Below the pieces are notes generated by a model, which did no database searches, was not told where the DNA came from, and saw only the letters and a program-made list of their open reading frames with translations. Below, piece after piece: positions 32,178-40,900 of a stretch of 45,790 bases of DNA; position 1 is the first letter of the stretch, and every line of letters starts with the position of its first letter. This DNA comes from a virus. The DNA is taken from positions 1-45,790 of IMG/VR virus record IMGVR_UViG_3300034418_012525; one strand, given 5' to 3'. Made by a program: the position numbers and the translations under genes.

Positions 32178-33758
32178 TTATAAATCTATATTATTATAAA
32201 GTGCAGAGATCGGATAAACGTATTTTCCGTCAATAATTTTTGTCTGTGCGTTATCAAAAACGAAGGTTCCTTTGGTGTTATGTTTAAACGCCATATAGTC
32301 TGTTTTATATGGTGCAACATTACCTGTTCCATAAAGAATAACAAAACCATCTTTAACTTCATAACCACTTAGGGGTTTAATTTGAACGGTTTTTTTACCT
32401 TCGGGTGTCATTACATAAGCATCAACACCACCGAGTGCATCCACTTTTTTACCAAGACCCCCTTCTTTTTCCACTTCATCGGTATTAAAGATTATTTTTA
32501 AATCTTTCACCGCATCAACTTCTCGTTTGTCACCTGAACGGTTATTGATATCCAAACCTGACATTACTTTTTTGAATGTCTCTGATTCTGGTGAAAAGAT
32601 TCTATATCTCAATTCCATTAGGTATCTTAAAAAACGGTCCAATTCTGATAACTGTTGTCTTTTATCATCTAAGTTAAATGCGATGGGATCAATACCATTA
32701 AGTTTAAGATATTGGTTTAAATCATTAACCAATGTGCAGAATGCGGTATAGTTAGTGTTCAATTTGTTAATTACCGAACGACCAGGTTGTTCAAAATCAT
32801 AAACACCCGATAATTCATCTTTTCCGTATTCATCAGCATCGTACCAATAATCGTGAAAAAGTTCTTTCAAAATACTCATAATGGTATTTTTGTATCGGTT
32901 TTTAATGTTGTAATTTTTGTTAAAAAGTTGAGCATAAAAACCAACTTGTTTTCTGTTGCAACCCAAACTTTTTCCTTCACTAATTACTTGTTTGATATTA
33001 CGAGACTCATTAACTTTTTTTTGTGTTCTGAGGTTATAAAGTTGATTAACAAATTCCCAATTTATAACTTTCCAAAAGTTTTTAATGTATTCATCTCTTT
33101 TATTTTTGTACTTTAAATAATATGCGTGTTCCCACAGGTCCAATCCCAAAATTGGGTAACCCCCATTTTTAATTACGTTCATTAACGGATTATCTTGATT
33201 TGCGGTGGACATAATTTTAAGGTCACCTCTTTTGGTTAATACCAACCAAACCCAACCTGAACCGAATCTTTTTCTTGCGACGGTTTCAAAACGATTTCTA
33301 AAACCATTAAAATCACCGAAGTCTTTTTTGATTTTTTCATAAACCTTTCCGTGTGCTCTTTGTCTTTTTGGGCTTAGCATTTTCCAAAATAAGGCGTGGT
33401 TAAATGCTCCACCGGCGTTATCACGAACGGTTTTATTGAACCTTGATATTCCTTTGATGATTTGTTCTAATTCCAAATCACCGTCTTCTTTATTTTCCAA
33501 GGCTTTATTTAATTTCTTTACGTACCCTTTGTAATGTCTATTATAATGAATATCCATTGTTTCTGCATCAATAAAACGTTTTAATGCACCGTAAGAATAG
33601 GGCAATTCTTCAATACCTATTTCTTTCATTTCTAGTAATATTTCTTGAGGTACCTTTTTGTAGATTTCGTTGAGAACGGCTGTTTTCGGGTACCTTTGGT
33701 TTCCGTTTATTTGTTCTGTAATCAGATCAACTTTTTTTCTTAAAATATTAAATTTCAC
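32178..33758 (-). CDS. Mn-type superoxide dismutase fused to nuclease-like domain
   Basis: A 526-residue fusion from GTG 33758. Residues 1-15 (MKFNILRKKVDLITE) look like a cleavable capsid-targeting leader. Residues 50-245 form a full Fe/Mn superoxide dismutase: EETM-type helix with H71 (TMDIHYNRHYKGY), H121 (GGAFNHALFW), D207 and H211 (GLDLWEHAYYLKY), i.e. all four metal ligands. Q188 in STANQDNPLM sits at the MnSOD second-sphere position. Then KQVISEGKS, another [I/V]xE|G site. Residues 405-526 carry E413, D446 and Q459-I-K461 (GGVDAYV ... TVQIKP), a PD-(D/E)XK-like set. No comparable fusion is known to me. Confidence 0.85.
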   Translation of the reverse strand: MKFNILRKKVDLITEQINGNQRYPKTAVLNEIYKKVPQEILLEMKEIGIEELPYSYGALKRFIDAETMDIHYNRHYKGYVKKLNKALENKEDGDLELEQIIKGISRFNKTVRDNAGGAFNHALFWKMLSPKRQRAHGKVYEKIKKDFGDFNGFRNRFETVARKRFGSGWVWLVLTKRGDLKIMSTANQDNPLMNVIKNGGYPILGLDLWEHAYYLKYKNKRDEYIKNFWKVINWEFVNQLYNLRTQKKVNESRNIKQVISEGKSLGCNRKQVGFYAQLFNKNYNIKNRYKNTIMSILKELFHDYWYDADEYGKDELSGVYDFEQPGRSVINKLNTNYTAFCTLVNDLNQYLKLNGIDPIAFNLDDKRQQLSELDRFLRYLMELRYRIFSPESETFKKVMSGLDINNRSGDKREVDAVKDLKIIFNTDEVEKEGGLGKKVDALGGVDAYVMTPEGKKTVQIKPLSGYEVKDGFVILYGTGNVAPYKTDYMAFKHNTKGTFVFDNAQTKIIDGKYVYPISALYNNIDL

Positions 33759-33773
33759 GTTGTCTTTTTAATA

Positions 33774-33781
33774 TATAAATA
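33774..33781 (-). promoter_or_regulatory. Late-promoter-like octamer TATTTATA
   Basis: Minus-strand ATATTTATA, 15 bases before the GTG start at 33758; the spacing supports that unusual start. Confidence 0.5.
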
Positions 33782-33813
33782 TTCTTATGAACCAAATGTT
33801 AAGAAAAATGAGG

Positions 33814-35577
33814 TTATTTTCGTTTATTGATCAAATTCATTATTTCTTCAAACGTATCTGTTGATCCTTCGTCGTCCCCCATTACTGTTCGGATGATTTT
33901 TTTCTTCTTATTTAAAATATCATAAATCACTCCTTCAATAGTATTTTCAAAAATCGGGTAATAAACGGACACGGAAAATTTTTGACCATAACGGTATGCT
34001 CTATCTTCTGCTTGTGCGTGATCAGATGGGACAAATGATAAGTCATTCATAATAACGGCTTCGGCCGCGGTTAATGTAATTCCAACACCAGCTGCTTTTA
34101 AGTTTCCAACAAAAACTTTGATTTTATCATTTTCTTGAAATTGGTCAACAGAGAGTTGTCTTGCATTCTTTGACATTCTTCCGTCCAACTTAACGGATTT
34201 CTTTCCAAAATGATCCGCAATTTGATTTAATGTATCAGTAAAATTGGTGAATATTAAAACCTTTTTTCCTTGTTCAATAATATTTTCAGCAAGTTCAATC
34301 GTATCTTTTATTTTTTCTTCTGCGATACATTGTCTAACTTTCATTAATTTTGTGAATTGAACGGTCAAAGATTTTTTTTCATCATCATTTTCGTACCAAT
34401 CATAATAATCCCCCATTAATTCTTCATATTCTTTTGATTTTAATCTCAAATAGACGGGAGTTATAATTTTCTCAGGTAAATCTAAAATATCTTCTTTTAA
34501 TCTTCTTAATACGTGAGATTTGGTTCTATCTCTTAATTCTTCCAAATTGGATGCCCCATTTACGTTCCATACTTTTCTTGCTCCGACATTAAATTGGTAA
34601 CCTTCGCAATAACGAATAACATACGCCATCCAATTGTAAGCGACGGGTGATTCCACCAAATCCAACAAATTATAATAATTAATTGGACGTGAGGTCATTG
34701 GGGTTCCTGTTAAAAACCAAACCCGATCAATTTGTGATATCACATCATTTAACAGTTTGGTTCTTTTGGCTTGTGTGTTCTGAATATAATGGGCCTCATC
34801 TAATACAATTAAATCAAAATCTTCTTGCAAGATGATTGATTCTTCTTTATTTTTGGAATCGTGAAAATTTTTGATAATATCATAATTGATGATCACAAAG
34901 TCTGCACTTTCCCATTTTTTCCCTTCAATAACAGAAATTGACCTATCTGTATAATTTTCAATTTCCCGTTTCCAATTCAGTTTTAAGGATGCGGGACAAA
35001 CAATCATTATCTTTTTTGCACCCGTTTCTAATGCTCCGATAACAGTTGAGGTCGTCTTTCCCAATCCCATATCATCCGCCAAAATGAATTTTTTGTTCCC
35101 AACCAATTTTTCAATCGCTTCCTTTTGATGAGATAATGGTGGTCTATGAGAATATTTTTCATAATCAATATTAACCTCAACCTGATTTTGATTTTGCAAG
35201 ATTGCGACTTTTGGTAACCAAAATGGATGTAGTTTTTCAGATTCAAATGTTTTTCCCCAAATGTGGTATGCCTTATCTTTTTCAACCAACAGTTTTTCCA
35301 CATATATTTTCTCAGGTATTTTGGTATATAGGTTATCTTCCATCATTTTTTTTGCAAAATAACTGTCCAATTCCACCCATTTTCTTGCCACCTTTGGAAC
35401 TACTTTATGGTATTTGTTAATGTAATCGGCTTGTGCACGAGTCAGTTTAAAATGTTTTTGTTTTTCTTTTTTTGATTTAATGGATAGAATATAATTATTA
35501 AACCCACTGTAATTTTCTAAAATACGGTGGGCTTTAACTTCGGGGATTGAAGATAATATTTCTTTATTGTTTTCCAT
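33814..35577 (-). CDS. SNF2-family helicase/translocase
   Basis: A 587-residue SF2 protein with SMARCAL1-like SNF2 features. The Q-like segment RPPLSHQKEAIEKLVGNKKF is followed by Walker A LADDMGLGKTT (167-176). Motif II is LIVLDEAHYIQNTQA and motif III WFLTGTPMTSRPINY. The C-terminal RecA half has KVLIFTNFTDTLNQIADHFG, VGNLKAAGVGITLTAAEAVI and the motif VI HAQAEDRAYRYGQ. It is likely involved in fork remodelling or recombination, comparable in role (not proven in homology) to T4 UvsW. The N-terminal 140 residues are not recognised. An octamer lies 30 bases upstream. Confidence 0.88.
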   Translation of the reverse strand: MENNKEILSSIPEVKAHRILENYSGFNNYILSIKSKKEKQKHFKLTRAQADYINKYHKVVPKVARKWVELDSYFAKKMMEDNLYTKIPEKIYVEKLLVEKDKAYHIWGKTFESEKLHPFWLPKVAILQNQNQVEVNIDYEKYSHRPPLSHQKEAIEKLVGNKKFILADDMGLGKTTSTVIGALETGAKKIMIVCPASLKLNWKREIENYTDRSISVIEGKKWESADFVIINYDIIKNFHDSKNKEESIILQEDFDLIVLDEAHYIQNTQAKRTKLLNDVISQIDRVWFLTGTPMTSRPINYYNLLDLVESPVAYNWMAYVIRYCEGYQFNVGARKVWNVNGASNLEELRDRTKSHVLRRLKEDILDLPEKIITPVYLRLKSKEYEELMGDYYDWYENDDEKKSLTVQFTKLMKVRQCIAEEKIKDTIELAENIIEQGKKVLIFTNFTDTLNQIADHFGKKSVKLDGRMSKNARQLSVDQFQENDKIKVFVGNLKAAGVGITLTAAEAVIMNDLSFVPSDHAQAEDRAYRYGQKFSVSVYYPIFENTIEGVIYDILNKKKKIIRTVMGDDEGSTDTFEEIMNLINKRK

Positions 35578-35584
35578 TTGATAA

Positions 35585-35592
35585 TATTTATA
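35585..35592 (+). promoter_or_regulatory. Late-promoter-like octamer TATTTATA (rightward)
   Basis: ATATTTATAA, 29 bases before the ATG at 35622. It faces a minus-strand copy at 35608-35615 across a 15-base gap. Confidence 0.45.
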
Positions 35593-35607
35593 ATATAATC
35601 TATTTTA

Positions 35608-35615
35608 TATAAATA
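35608..35615 (-). promoter_or_regulatory. Late-promoter-like octamer TATTTATA (leftward)
   Basis: Minus-strand TATTTATA, 30 bases before the ATG at 35577. With the rightward copy it makes a nearly symmetric crossed promoter pair. Confidence 0.45.
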
Positions 35616-35621
35616 ATCAAT

Positions 35622-36137
35622 ATGTCGCAAAGAAAAGTCCCGATTACTCGCTTAAATAAATTCTTCGGAGCCGAAGATTATGATTTGGATATCGCAATGG
35701 GCCGTGAGTGGTTGGAGGGTGATATGAATTTCAGTTTGGTGTTATACCGTGTGGATCGTCAAAAAACAAAAACAGATGATGTATATGGTGAAACAGTTGA
35801 AAATGGTATAAAATATCTTCCACCCGTTCAGTTTAATGGTTATGTTACAATTGAACAACCTGAAAACCAAGATTATGGTAATTCAAGAATGTCTCAAATG
35901 GAACCTGGTAATTTAAAAGTCGGTGTTTATCAAAATCACTTGGACGAATTAAATATTGAAATTGAATATGGTGACTACATTGGATATTATGAAACTGAAA
36001 CACGAGTTCGTTATTATACGGTGGTAAATGATGGTCGTGTGGTGAGCGATAATAAACACACTTATGGAGGTTACAAACCTTTTTATAGAAGCATTGTTGC
36101 ATCACCAGTTAACGATGGTGAATTTACGGGATTATAA
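35622..36137 (+). CDS. Putative neck/head-completion protein (gp14-like)
   Basis: A 171-residue protein, KVPITRLNKFFGAEDYDLDI then MNFSLVLYRVDRQKTKTDDV followed by YGETVENGIKYLPPVQFNGY. The RVDRQKTKTDDVYGE segment recalls the 'VPR...LFGED' stretch of T4-like neck protein gp14, and the gene order (neck, tail completion, sheath, tube) mirrors T4 genes 14-15-18-19. Both points are suggestive only. It is the first gene of the rightward tail operon. Confidence 0.45.
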   Translation: MSQRKVPITRLNKFFGAEDYDLDIAMGREWLEGDMNFSLVLYRVDRQKTKTDDVYGETVENGIKYLPPVQFNGYVTIEQPENQDYGNSRMSQMEPGNLKVGVYQNHLDELNIEIEYGDYIGYYETETRVRYYTVVNDGRVVSDNKHTYGGYKPFYRSIVASPVNDGEFTGL

Positions 36138-36150
36138 TTCTATACTTTAG

Positions 36151-36158
36151 TATTTATT
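36151..36158 (+). promoter_or_regulatory. Late-promoter-like octamer (TATTTATT)
   Basis: GTATTTATT, only four bases before the ATG at 36163, so it may be inherited from neighbouring sequence or define a leaderless mRNA. Confidence 0.35.
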
Positions 36159-36162
36159 GTTA

Positions 36163-37203
36163 ATGGCATTACCAAAAAAAATAAAAAAGACATTACCCTT
36201 AACTCCTGATGAAATTTTATTGAGGAGAAGAGAAGAATTGCTTGAAAATATTGAAAGAGACGGAACGTATCTTCCAAAAGGAATACAACATTCTGATTTG
36301 GATAGAGGTATGTTGGATTTTGTAAAAGAAAATTTGGAAATTTCTGCAGACGGAAAAAAGGTTCCAACAATAGACATTATTATTACGACACAAAATTGGG
36401 CACAATTCACGGAGAGTTGGAACTTCCAAGATTTAGATAAAAATATCAGACCACCTTTTGTTGCTACAGTTAGAAAGCCAGAAGTACCTTATGGTACCAA
36501 TCCTTCAACACAATACAATATTCCAAACCGCAGACAATTTATATATGCGAAAGTTCCAACTTGGGATGGTCAAAGAAAAGGTATGGACATATATACCATA
36601 CCTCAACCAATACCTGTTGATATTACATATAATATTAAGATTTTCTGCAATAAGATGAGACATTTGAATGATTTTAACAAAAAAGTTCTTCAGGAGTTTG
36701 CATCACGTCAGTCTTATGCAACAATCAAAGGACATTATATTCCAATCGTATTAAACAGCATCAGCGATGAATCAGTTTTGGATATTGAGAAAAGGAAATA
36801 TTATGTTCAAAATTATGAATTTATGATGATGGGATTTTTGTTGGATGAAGAAGAGTTTGAAGTGAAACCAGCAATATCAAGAAGTCTTACCTTATTGGAA
36901 ACAGATGTTTCATCAAGTTCAAAAAGATTTAACAATCCAAATAAAAATTCAGATCAGTTTGATTTAAATATTAATTTTGCCACAGGTATAACCGCACTTA
37001 CCGAAACATATAGATACACCGCAGATATCAAAATCATTAATAGCGAAAATGTGGATAGTTTTTCAGTATATATAAATGGAAATTATTATGGTGATGATAT
37101 GACCGAAATTTCCGTTAATACTAATGATGTTGTGGTTATTGAAATAGTAAAAGATGATAATTCAAAAGAAGCGATTCTTTATTGCAACGTACAACTTTTA
37201 TAA
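36163..37203 (+). CDS. Putative tail completion/terminator protein (gp15-like)
   Basis: A 346-residue protein from ATG 36163 (MALPKKIKKTLPLTPDEILL). Segments TIDIIITTQNWAQFTESWN, NRRQFIYAKVPTWDGQRKG, DIYTIPQPIPVDITYNIKIF and RHLNDFNKKVLQEFASRQSY are followed by GHYIPIVLNSISDESVLDI. They resemble the conserved core of T4-like tail completion or sheath-stabiliser proteins. Its place just before the sheath gene supports this. The last ~100 residues form an Ig-like beta C-terminus (YRYTADIKIINSENVDSFSV) not expected in T4 gp15. An in-frame TTG at 36157 is not favoured. Confidence 0.5.
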   Translation: MALPKKIKKTLPLTPDEILLRRREELLENIERDGTYLPKGIQHSDLDRGMLDFVKENLEISADGKKVPTIDIIITTQNWAQFTESWNFQDLDKNIRPPFVATVRKPEVPYGTNPSTQYNIPNRRQFIYAKVPTWDGQRKGMDIYTIPQPIPVDITYNIKIFCNKMRHLNDFNKKVLQEFASRQSYATIKGHYIPIVLNSISDESVLDIEKRKYYVQNYEFMMMGFLLDEEEFEVKPAISRSLTLLETDVSSSSKRFNNPNKNSDQFDLNINFATGITALTETYRYTADIKIINSENVDSFSVYINGNYYGDDMTEISVNTNDVVVIEIVKDDNSKEAILYCNVQLL

Positions 37204-37353
37204 TTTATCACCATATATATCAGTCGGTTCTGAACAGTGATCCTCAATCAGTTTTTCCAAGAACTTATACAAAACCAATCCCTCTTTTTCACAATACTTC
37301 TTTAGTACTTCGTGACTTCTTTTTGATATTTTTATGTTTTTGATATCCCCCAT
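37198..37353 (-). CDS. 51-aa ribbon-helix-helix protein, antisense in tail operon
   Basis: A short frame from ATG 37353. KNIKISKRSHEVLKKYCEKE is followed by GLVLYKFLEKLIEDHC: one beta strand (IKIS), helix, G-turn, helix, the layout of CopG/Arc ribbon-helix-helix repressors. The pattern alternation I-K-I-S supports DNA contact by the strand. It lies on the minus strand in a 281-base gap between two plus-strand tail genes; its stop overlaps the stop of the gp15-like gene by three bases. It probably binds an operator near the sheath promoter or its own. RHH regulators are common in phages but seldom sit antisense inside structural operons. Confidence 0.65.
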   Translation of the reverse strand: MGDIKNIKISKRSHEVLKKYCEKEGLVLYKFLEKLIEDHCSEPTDIYGDKL

Positions 37354-37445
37354 CGGTAAATGTTTTTGGCAGAAAAAAGGTAGAAAATTTTCTTACTGAC
37401 CCATAAATAAATACAGAAAATATAATTTTTTGTTTTTTTTCCAAG

Positions 37446-37453
37446 TATTTATA
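37446..37453 (+). promoter_or_regulatory. Late-promoter-like octamer TATTTATA before sheath
   Basis: GTATTTATAG, 31 bases before the ATG at 37485. The rest of 37354-37484 is AT-rich and non-coding, and holds no other recognised feature; read leftward, the same site is TATAAATA, facing the RHH gene. Confidence 0.5.
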
Positions 37454-37484
37454 GTAAAAATAAATTTCAAATAAAATTAACAAA

Positions 37485-40400
37485 ATGGCGACATCAAACA
37501 AAGTATTTGTCTCACCGGGTGTTTATACATCAGAAAGAGACTTAAGTTTTGTGGCACAAAGCGTCGGGGTTACAACCTTAGGGTTGGTCGGAGAAACTTT
37601 ATCGGGTCCGGCATTTGAACCAATTTTCATCTCAAATTATGATGAATTCCAAACAATTTTTGGTGGTACAAACCCTGCAAAATTTGTGAACACACAGATT
37701 CCTAAATACGAAGCAGCCTACATTGCAAAGGCGTATCTTCAACAATCTAACCAATTATTCGTAACAAGAGTATTGGGTCTTTCAGGATATGATGCAGGTC
37801 CTTCGTGGTCAATTACCACAGTTGGTAATTTGGATTCATCAGGTCTTACCGTAACTAGTGCTCCTGCTACAGTATATAGTGTAGATTTTTCAGGGGTAAC
37901 AGGTGATAGTACGACCATTTCAATTTTCAATCAAAATTTACCAGCATCAATTTCATCGGTATTCTCACTTCCTTATACTACATTCAGTGGTGGTGAGTCT
38001 TCATTGGAAGATGATTTTATCGCTCACTTTAATGGTGAGATTAATGATGTGGCGACTTCAGGTGCTACTGCACAGTTTTGGGGTACCGTATCGGCATCTA
38101 CATTTAGTTCAGTAACAGGTGCTTCGTCTTCATATACAGGCTTCAGTGAAACATTTGGAGTTGATGGTATCACAACTGATGTTGCAGATTTCACTGCACC
38201 AGAAAATGATCCTTGGTATTATGCGATGTTCCCAAGTAACTCAAGTCAATACACAGGTGTTGGTTTTGGTATGGTAACAACAGGTTTAACTTCAACAGGT
38301 GCTGGATCTTATTCAGGTACTGCAGTTATATATGTAACCAACTATTCGGGAACACCTATTAGTGATTACAATGATATGGTAATTGCAACTTTACGTTCAA
38401 GAGGTATTAGTGATTACGGTACAGGTGATGGACCAATATATGAAGTATCAGGATTAACCGATGTTCAAATGATCTGTTCAGGTGTGTATTCGGGAGTTAC
38501 TTCTAATCCTTTTGATACATTTAAAATTTCAGGTATCACAAAAGATTCTAACACATTTGAATTTGAAACTTCATTCTCATTGGCTAATACAAATTATATT
38601 ACCAAAGTATTTGGTCAGAGTAATTTTGCAAAACCAAGAACTGAAATTCCTTTATTTGTTGAAGAAGCATATTATAACTTATTAAATTATGGATACCGTG
38701 AAGGTAAGATTCGTGGTTTAAATTGCACATTAATTGATCTTCCTTCTGCAAGAAATGATAATGCAACTAATACATCAATTGGTTGGTATTTGGATCGTTA
38801 CCAAACACCTGAAACTCCATATGTGGTTTCAGAATTGCGTGGTAATGAAGTATATGACTTATTTAAATTTGTATTGATTTCTGATGGTAATTCAGCGAAT
38901 CAACAAGTTAAGATTTCAATCGTGAATATGTCATTTCAAAACTTAACTTTTGATATTATTGTTAGAGATTTCTTTGATACGGATGCGAATCCATTTGTGT
39001 TAGAAAAATTCACAAACTGTACGTTAGATCCAAATCAAAATGGTTTCGTTGCTAAAAAAGTGGGTACTTCAAACGGAGAATATCAATTGAGATCATCATT
39101 TATTATGTTGGAAATGAGCGAGGACGCACCGACAGATGCATTACCTTGTGGTTTCAGAGGATATTTAACGAGAAGATATGAGTCCAACTCAATCAAGTCT
39201 CCACATTTATTATATAAAACAAAATATAACACACCGGGTGAAGTTTTATTTAACCCACCATTTGGTACCGCTTCAGGTGACAATGTTACAAGAAGTGCAG
39301 GTGATAGAGTTCGTAGAACTTATTTGGGTGTTTCAAATACAGTTGGAATTGATGTTGATTTCTTCCAATATAAAGGAAAACAAAATCCAACTAACTTAGG
39401 TCAAGCATTAGAATCATCACCTTGGGCTTACCTTACAAAAGGTTTCCATATGGATTCAGGTGCTACCGTAGTTACAGTTCCTTCAAATTATATTACATCA
39501 GGTCAATCACAATTTGAGGTTGGTGTTGCAGAATTCAGAAATGATCCATCAACCAATGATAACCCATATTTCAGTTTATCTGCTCGTAAATTCACAATCG
39601 CACCTTCAGGTGGTTTTGATGGTTGGGATATTTACAGAGAATATAGAACAAACTTAGATTCATTTACATTAGGTAATACAGGTTATCTTAAAGGTGCAGC
39701 AACTTCTGTAAATTATTCAAACGCAACAGGATGGGGTGCATTCAAACAAATCGTGGGACCAGACAAACAAAGATGGGCAAACACCGATTATTATGCTTAC
39801 TTATGGGGTCAATCAACATTTGCGAACCCTGAAGCGGTTAACATCAACTTGTTTGTAACACCTGGTATAGATTATGTTAATAACTCAAACTTGGTTGAAA
39901 GTGCAATTGATATGATTGAAACAGATCGTGCTGATTCAGTTTATATCTGTACTACACCTGATTACAATATGTTTGTTAATAACACAAGAAGTTTCACAAC
40001 CGATTTCATTTATCCTGAAGAATCAGTAGATAATTTAGATGAAACAGGTATTGACTCAAACTATACGGCAACGTATTATCCTTGGGTTCTTACAAGAGAC
40101 AGTGTTAATAACACACAAGTTTATATTCCACCGACAGCTGAAGTTGTAAGAAACTTGGCGTTGACGGATAACATCGCATTCCCTTGGTTCGCTTCAGCGG
40201 GTTACACTCGTGGTCTTGTGAATTCAGTGAAAGCAAGAAAGAAACTCACACAAGAAGATCGTGATATTCTTTATAAAGGAAGAATTAACCCAATTGCAAC
40301 ATTCTCTGATGTGGGAACTGTAATTTGGGGTAACAAAACTCTTCAAGTTAGAGAATCAGCACTTGATAGAATTAACGTGAGAAGATTGTTATTACAAGCA

Positions 40401-40676
40401 CGTAAGTTGATTTCAGCGGTTGCTGTACGTCTATTGTTTGATCAAAATGATCAACAGGTTCGTCAAGAATTCTTGGATTCAGTTAATCCAATCTTGGAAA
40501 ACATCAGACGTGACAGAGGTCTTATTGACTTTAGAGTTGTAGTAACAGACACACCTGAAGATCTTGATTCAAATACTCTAACAGGTAAGATTTATATCAA
40601 ACCAACAAGAGCATTAGAATTTATTGATATTGAATTCTTGATCACACCAACAGGTGCTTCATTTGAAGATGTATAA
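37485..40676 (+). CDS. gp18: Tail sheath protein with large insertion
   Basis: A 1063-residue contractile sheath protein. N-terminal FVSPGVYTSERDLSFVAQSV, then TTLGLVGETLSGPAFEPIFI and YIAKAYLQQSNQLFVTRVLG are the conserved core start. The C-terminal VRRLLLQARKLISAVAVRLL, then FLDSVNPILENIRRDRGLID and ALEFIDIEFLITP are classic. T4 gp18 has 659 residues. The extra ~400 fall largely between about 95 and 375, a Ser/Thr/Gly-rich beta region (YSGTAVIYVTNYSGTPISDY) that would project outward. It may bind host glycans or stabilise the sheath. Confidence 0.88.
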   Translation: MATSNKVFVSPGVYTSERDLSFVAQSVGVTTLGLVGETLSGPAFEPIFISNYDEFQTIFGGTNPAKFVNTQIPKYEAAYIAKAYLQQSNQLFVTRVLGLSGYDAGPSWSITTVGNLDSSGLTVTSAPATVYSVDFSGVTGDSTTISIFNQNLPASISSVFSLPYTTFSGGESSLEDDFIAHFNGEINDVATSGATAQFWGTVSASTFSSVTGASSSYTGFSETFGVDGITTDVADFTAPENDPWYYAMFPSNSSQYTGVGFGMVTTGLTSTGAGSYSGTAVIYVTNYSGTPISDYNDMVIATLRSRGISDYGTGDGPIYEVSGLTDVQMICSGVYSGVTSNPFDTFKISGITKDSNTFEFETSFSLANTNYITKVFGQSNFAKPRTEIPLFVEEAYYNLLNYGYREGKIRGLNCTLIDLPSARNDNATNTSIGWYLDRYQTPETPYVVSELRGNEVYDLFKFVLISDGNSANQQVKISIVNMSFQNLTFDIIVRDFFDTDANPFVLEKFTNCTLDPNQNGFVAKKVGTSNGEYQLRSSFIMLEMSEDAPTDALPCGFRGYLTRRYESNSIKSPHLLYKTKYNTPGEVLFNPPFGTASGDNVTRSAGDRVRRTYLGVSNTVGIDVDFFQYKGKQNPTNLGQALESSPWAYLTKGFHMDSGATVVTVPSNYITSGQSQFEVGVAEFRNDPSTNDNPYFSLSARKFTIAPSGGFDGWDIYREYRTNLDSFTLGNTGYLKGAATSVNYSNATGWGAFKQIVGPDKQRWANTDYYAYLWGQSTFANPEAVNINLFVTPGIDYVNNSNLVESAIDMIETDRADSVYICTTPDYNMFVNNTRSFTTDFIYPEESVDNLDETGIDSNYTATYYPWVLTRDSVNNTQVYIPPTAEVVRNLALTDNIAFPWFASAGYTRGLVNSVKARKKLTQEDRDILYKGRINPIATFSDVGTVIWGNKTLQVRESALDRINVRRLLLQARKLISAVAVRLLFDQNDQQVRQEFLDSVNPILENIRRDRGLIDFRVVVTDTPEDLDSNTLTGKIYIKPTRALEFIDIEFLITPTGASFEDV

Positions 40677-40688
40677 TTAATATACTTA

Positions 40689-40696
40689 TATTTATA
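40689..40696 (+). promoter_or_regulatory. Late-promoter-like octamer TATTTATA, distant
   Basis: ATATTTATAT, 60 bases before the small gene at 40757. The spacing is outside the usual range and a GC-rich hairpin follows at once, so this site is less certain. Confidence 0.3.
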
Positions 40697-40700
40697 TTAT

Positions 40701-40726
40701 GGGGGTTCACCAATTGATCCCCCTTT
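40701..40726 (+). terminator. Weak hairpin after the sheath gene
   Basis: GGGGG ... CCCCC with a short AT-containing loop, interrupted by one mismatch, followed by only three T. It could be a partial terminator that lowers read-through into the next genes. Confidence 0.35.
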
Positions 40727-40756
40727 GCCAATTAAATTTTTTAAAACTATAAGAAA

Positions 40757-40900
40757 ATGCAATTTAAAAAAAATGTAATTACTGAATCTCTTAAATTAGA
40801 GGGGTCTGAAAAAAAATACTTTTCAGAAAAACCACAAAACATTGTGATAACTGAAGAACAATTTGAAAGATTAATCGGAACTATTTCTTCTGAAAAATGA
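40757..40900 (+). CDS. 47-aa protein with two ITE motifs
   Basis: A short frame from ATG 40757 whose TGA overlaps the ATG of the next gene (ATGA). MQFKKNVITESLKLEG and QNIVITEEQFERLIGTISSE repeat the [I/V]-T-E-[S/E] element seen at the N-termini of the 83-residue protein and, less exactly, the SOD fusion. It is otherwise polar and possibly disordered. No family recognised. As the translational leader of the HAD gene it may be a small internal virion component; this is inference. Confidence 0.6.
   Translation: MQFKKNVITESLKLEGSEKKYFSEKPQNIVITEEQFERLIGTISSEK

Noticed and set aside
33787-33852. Short plus-strand frame after the SOD promoter
   Set aside because: Lies antisense to the helicase 3' end, no recognisable pattern, no spacing to an octamer.
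37289-37501. Minus-strand 70-codon frame before the sheath gene
   Set aside because: Runs antisense into the sheath start and overlaps the better RHH frame; its hydrophobic content is what AT-rich DNA gives by chance.
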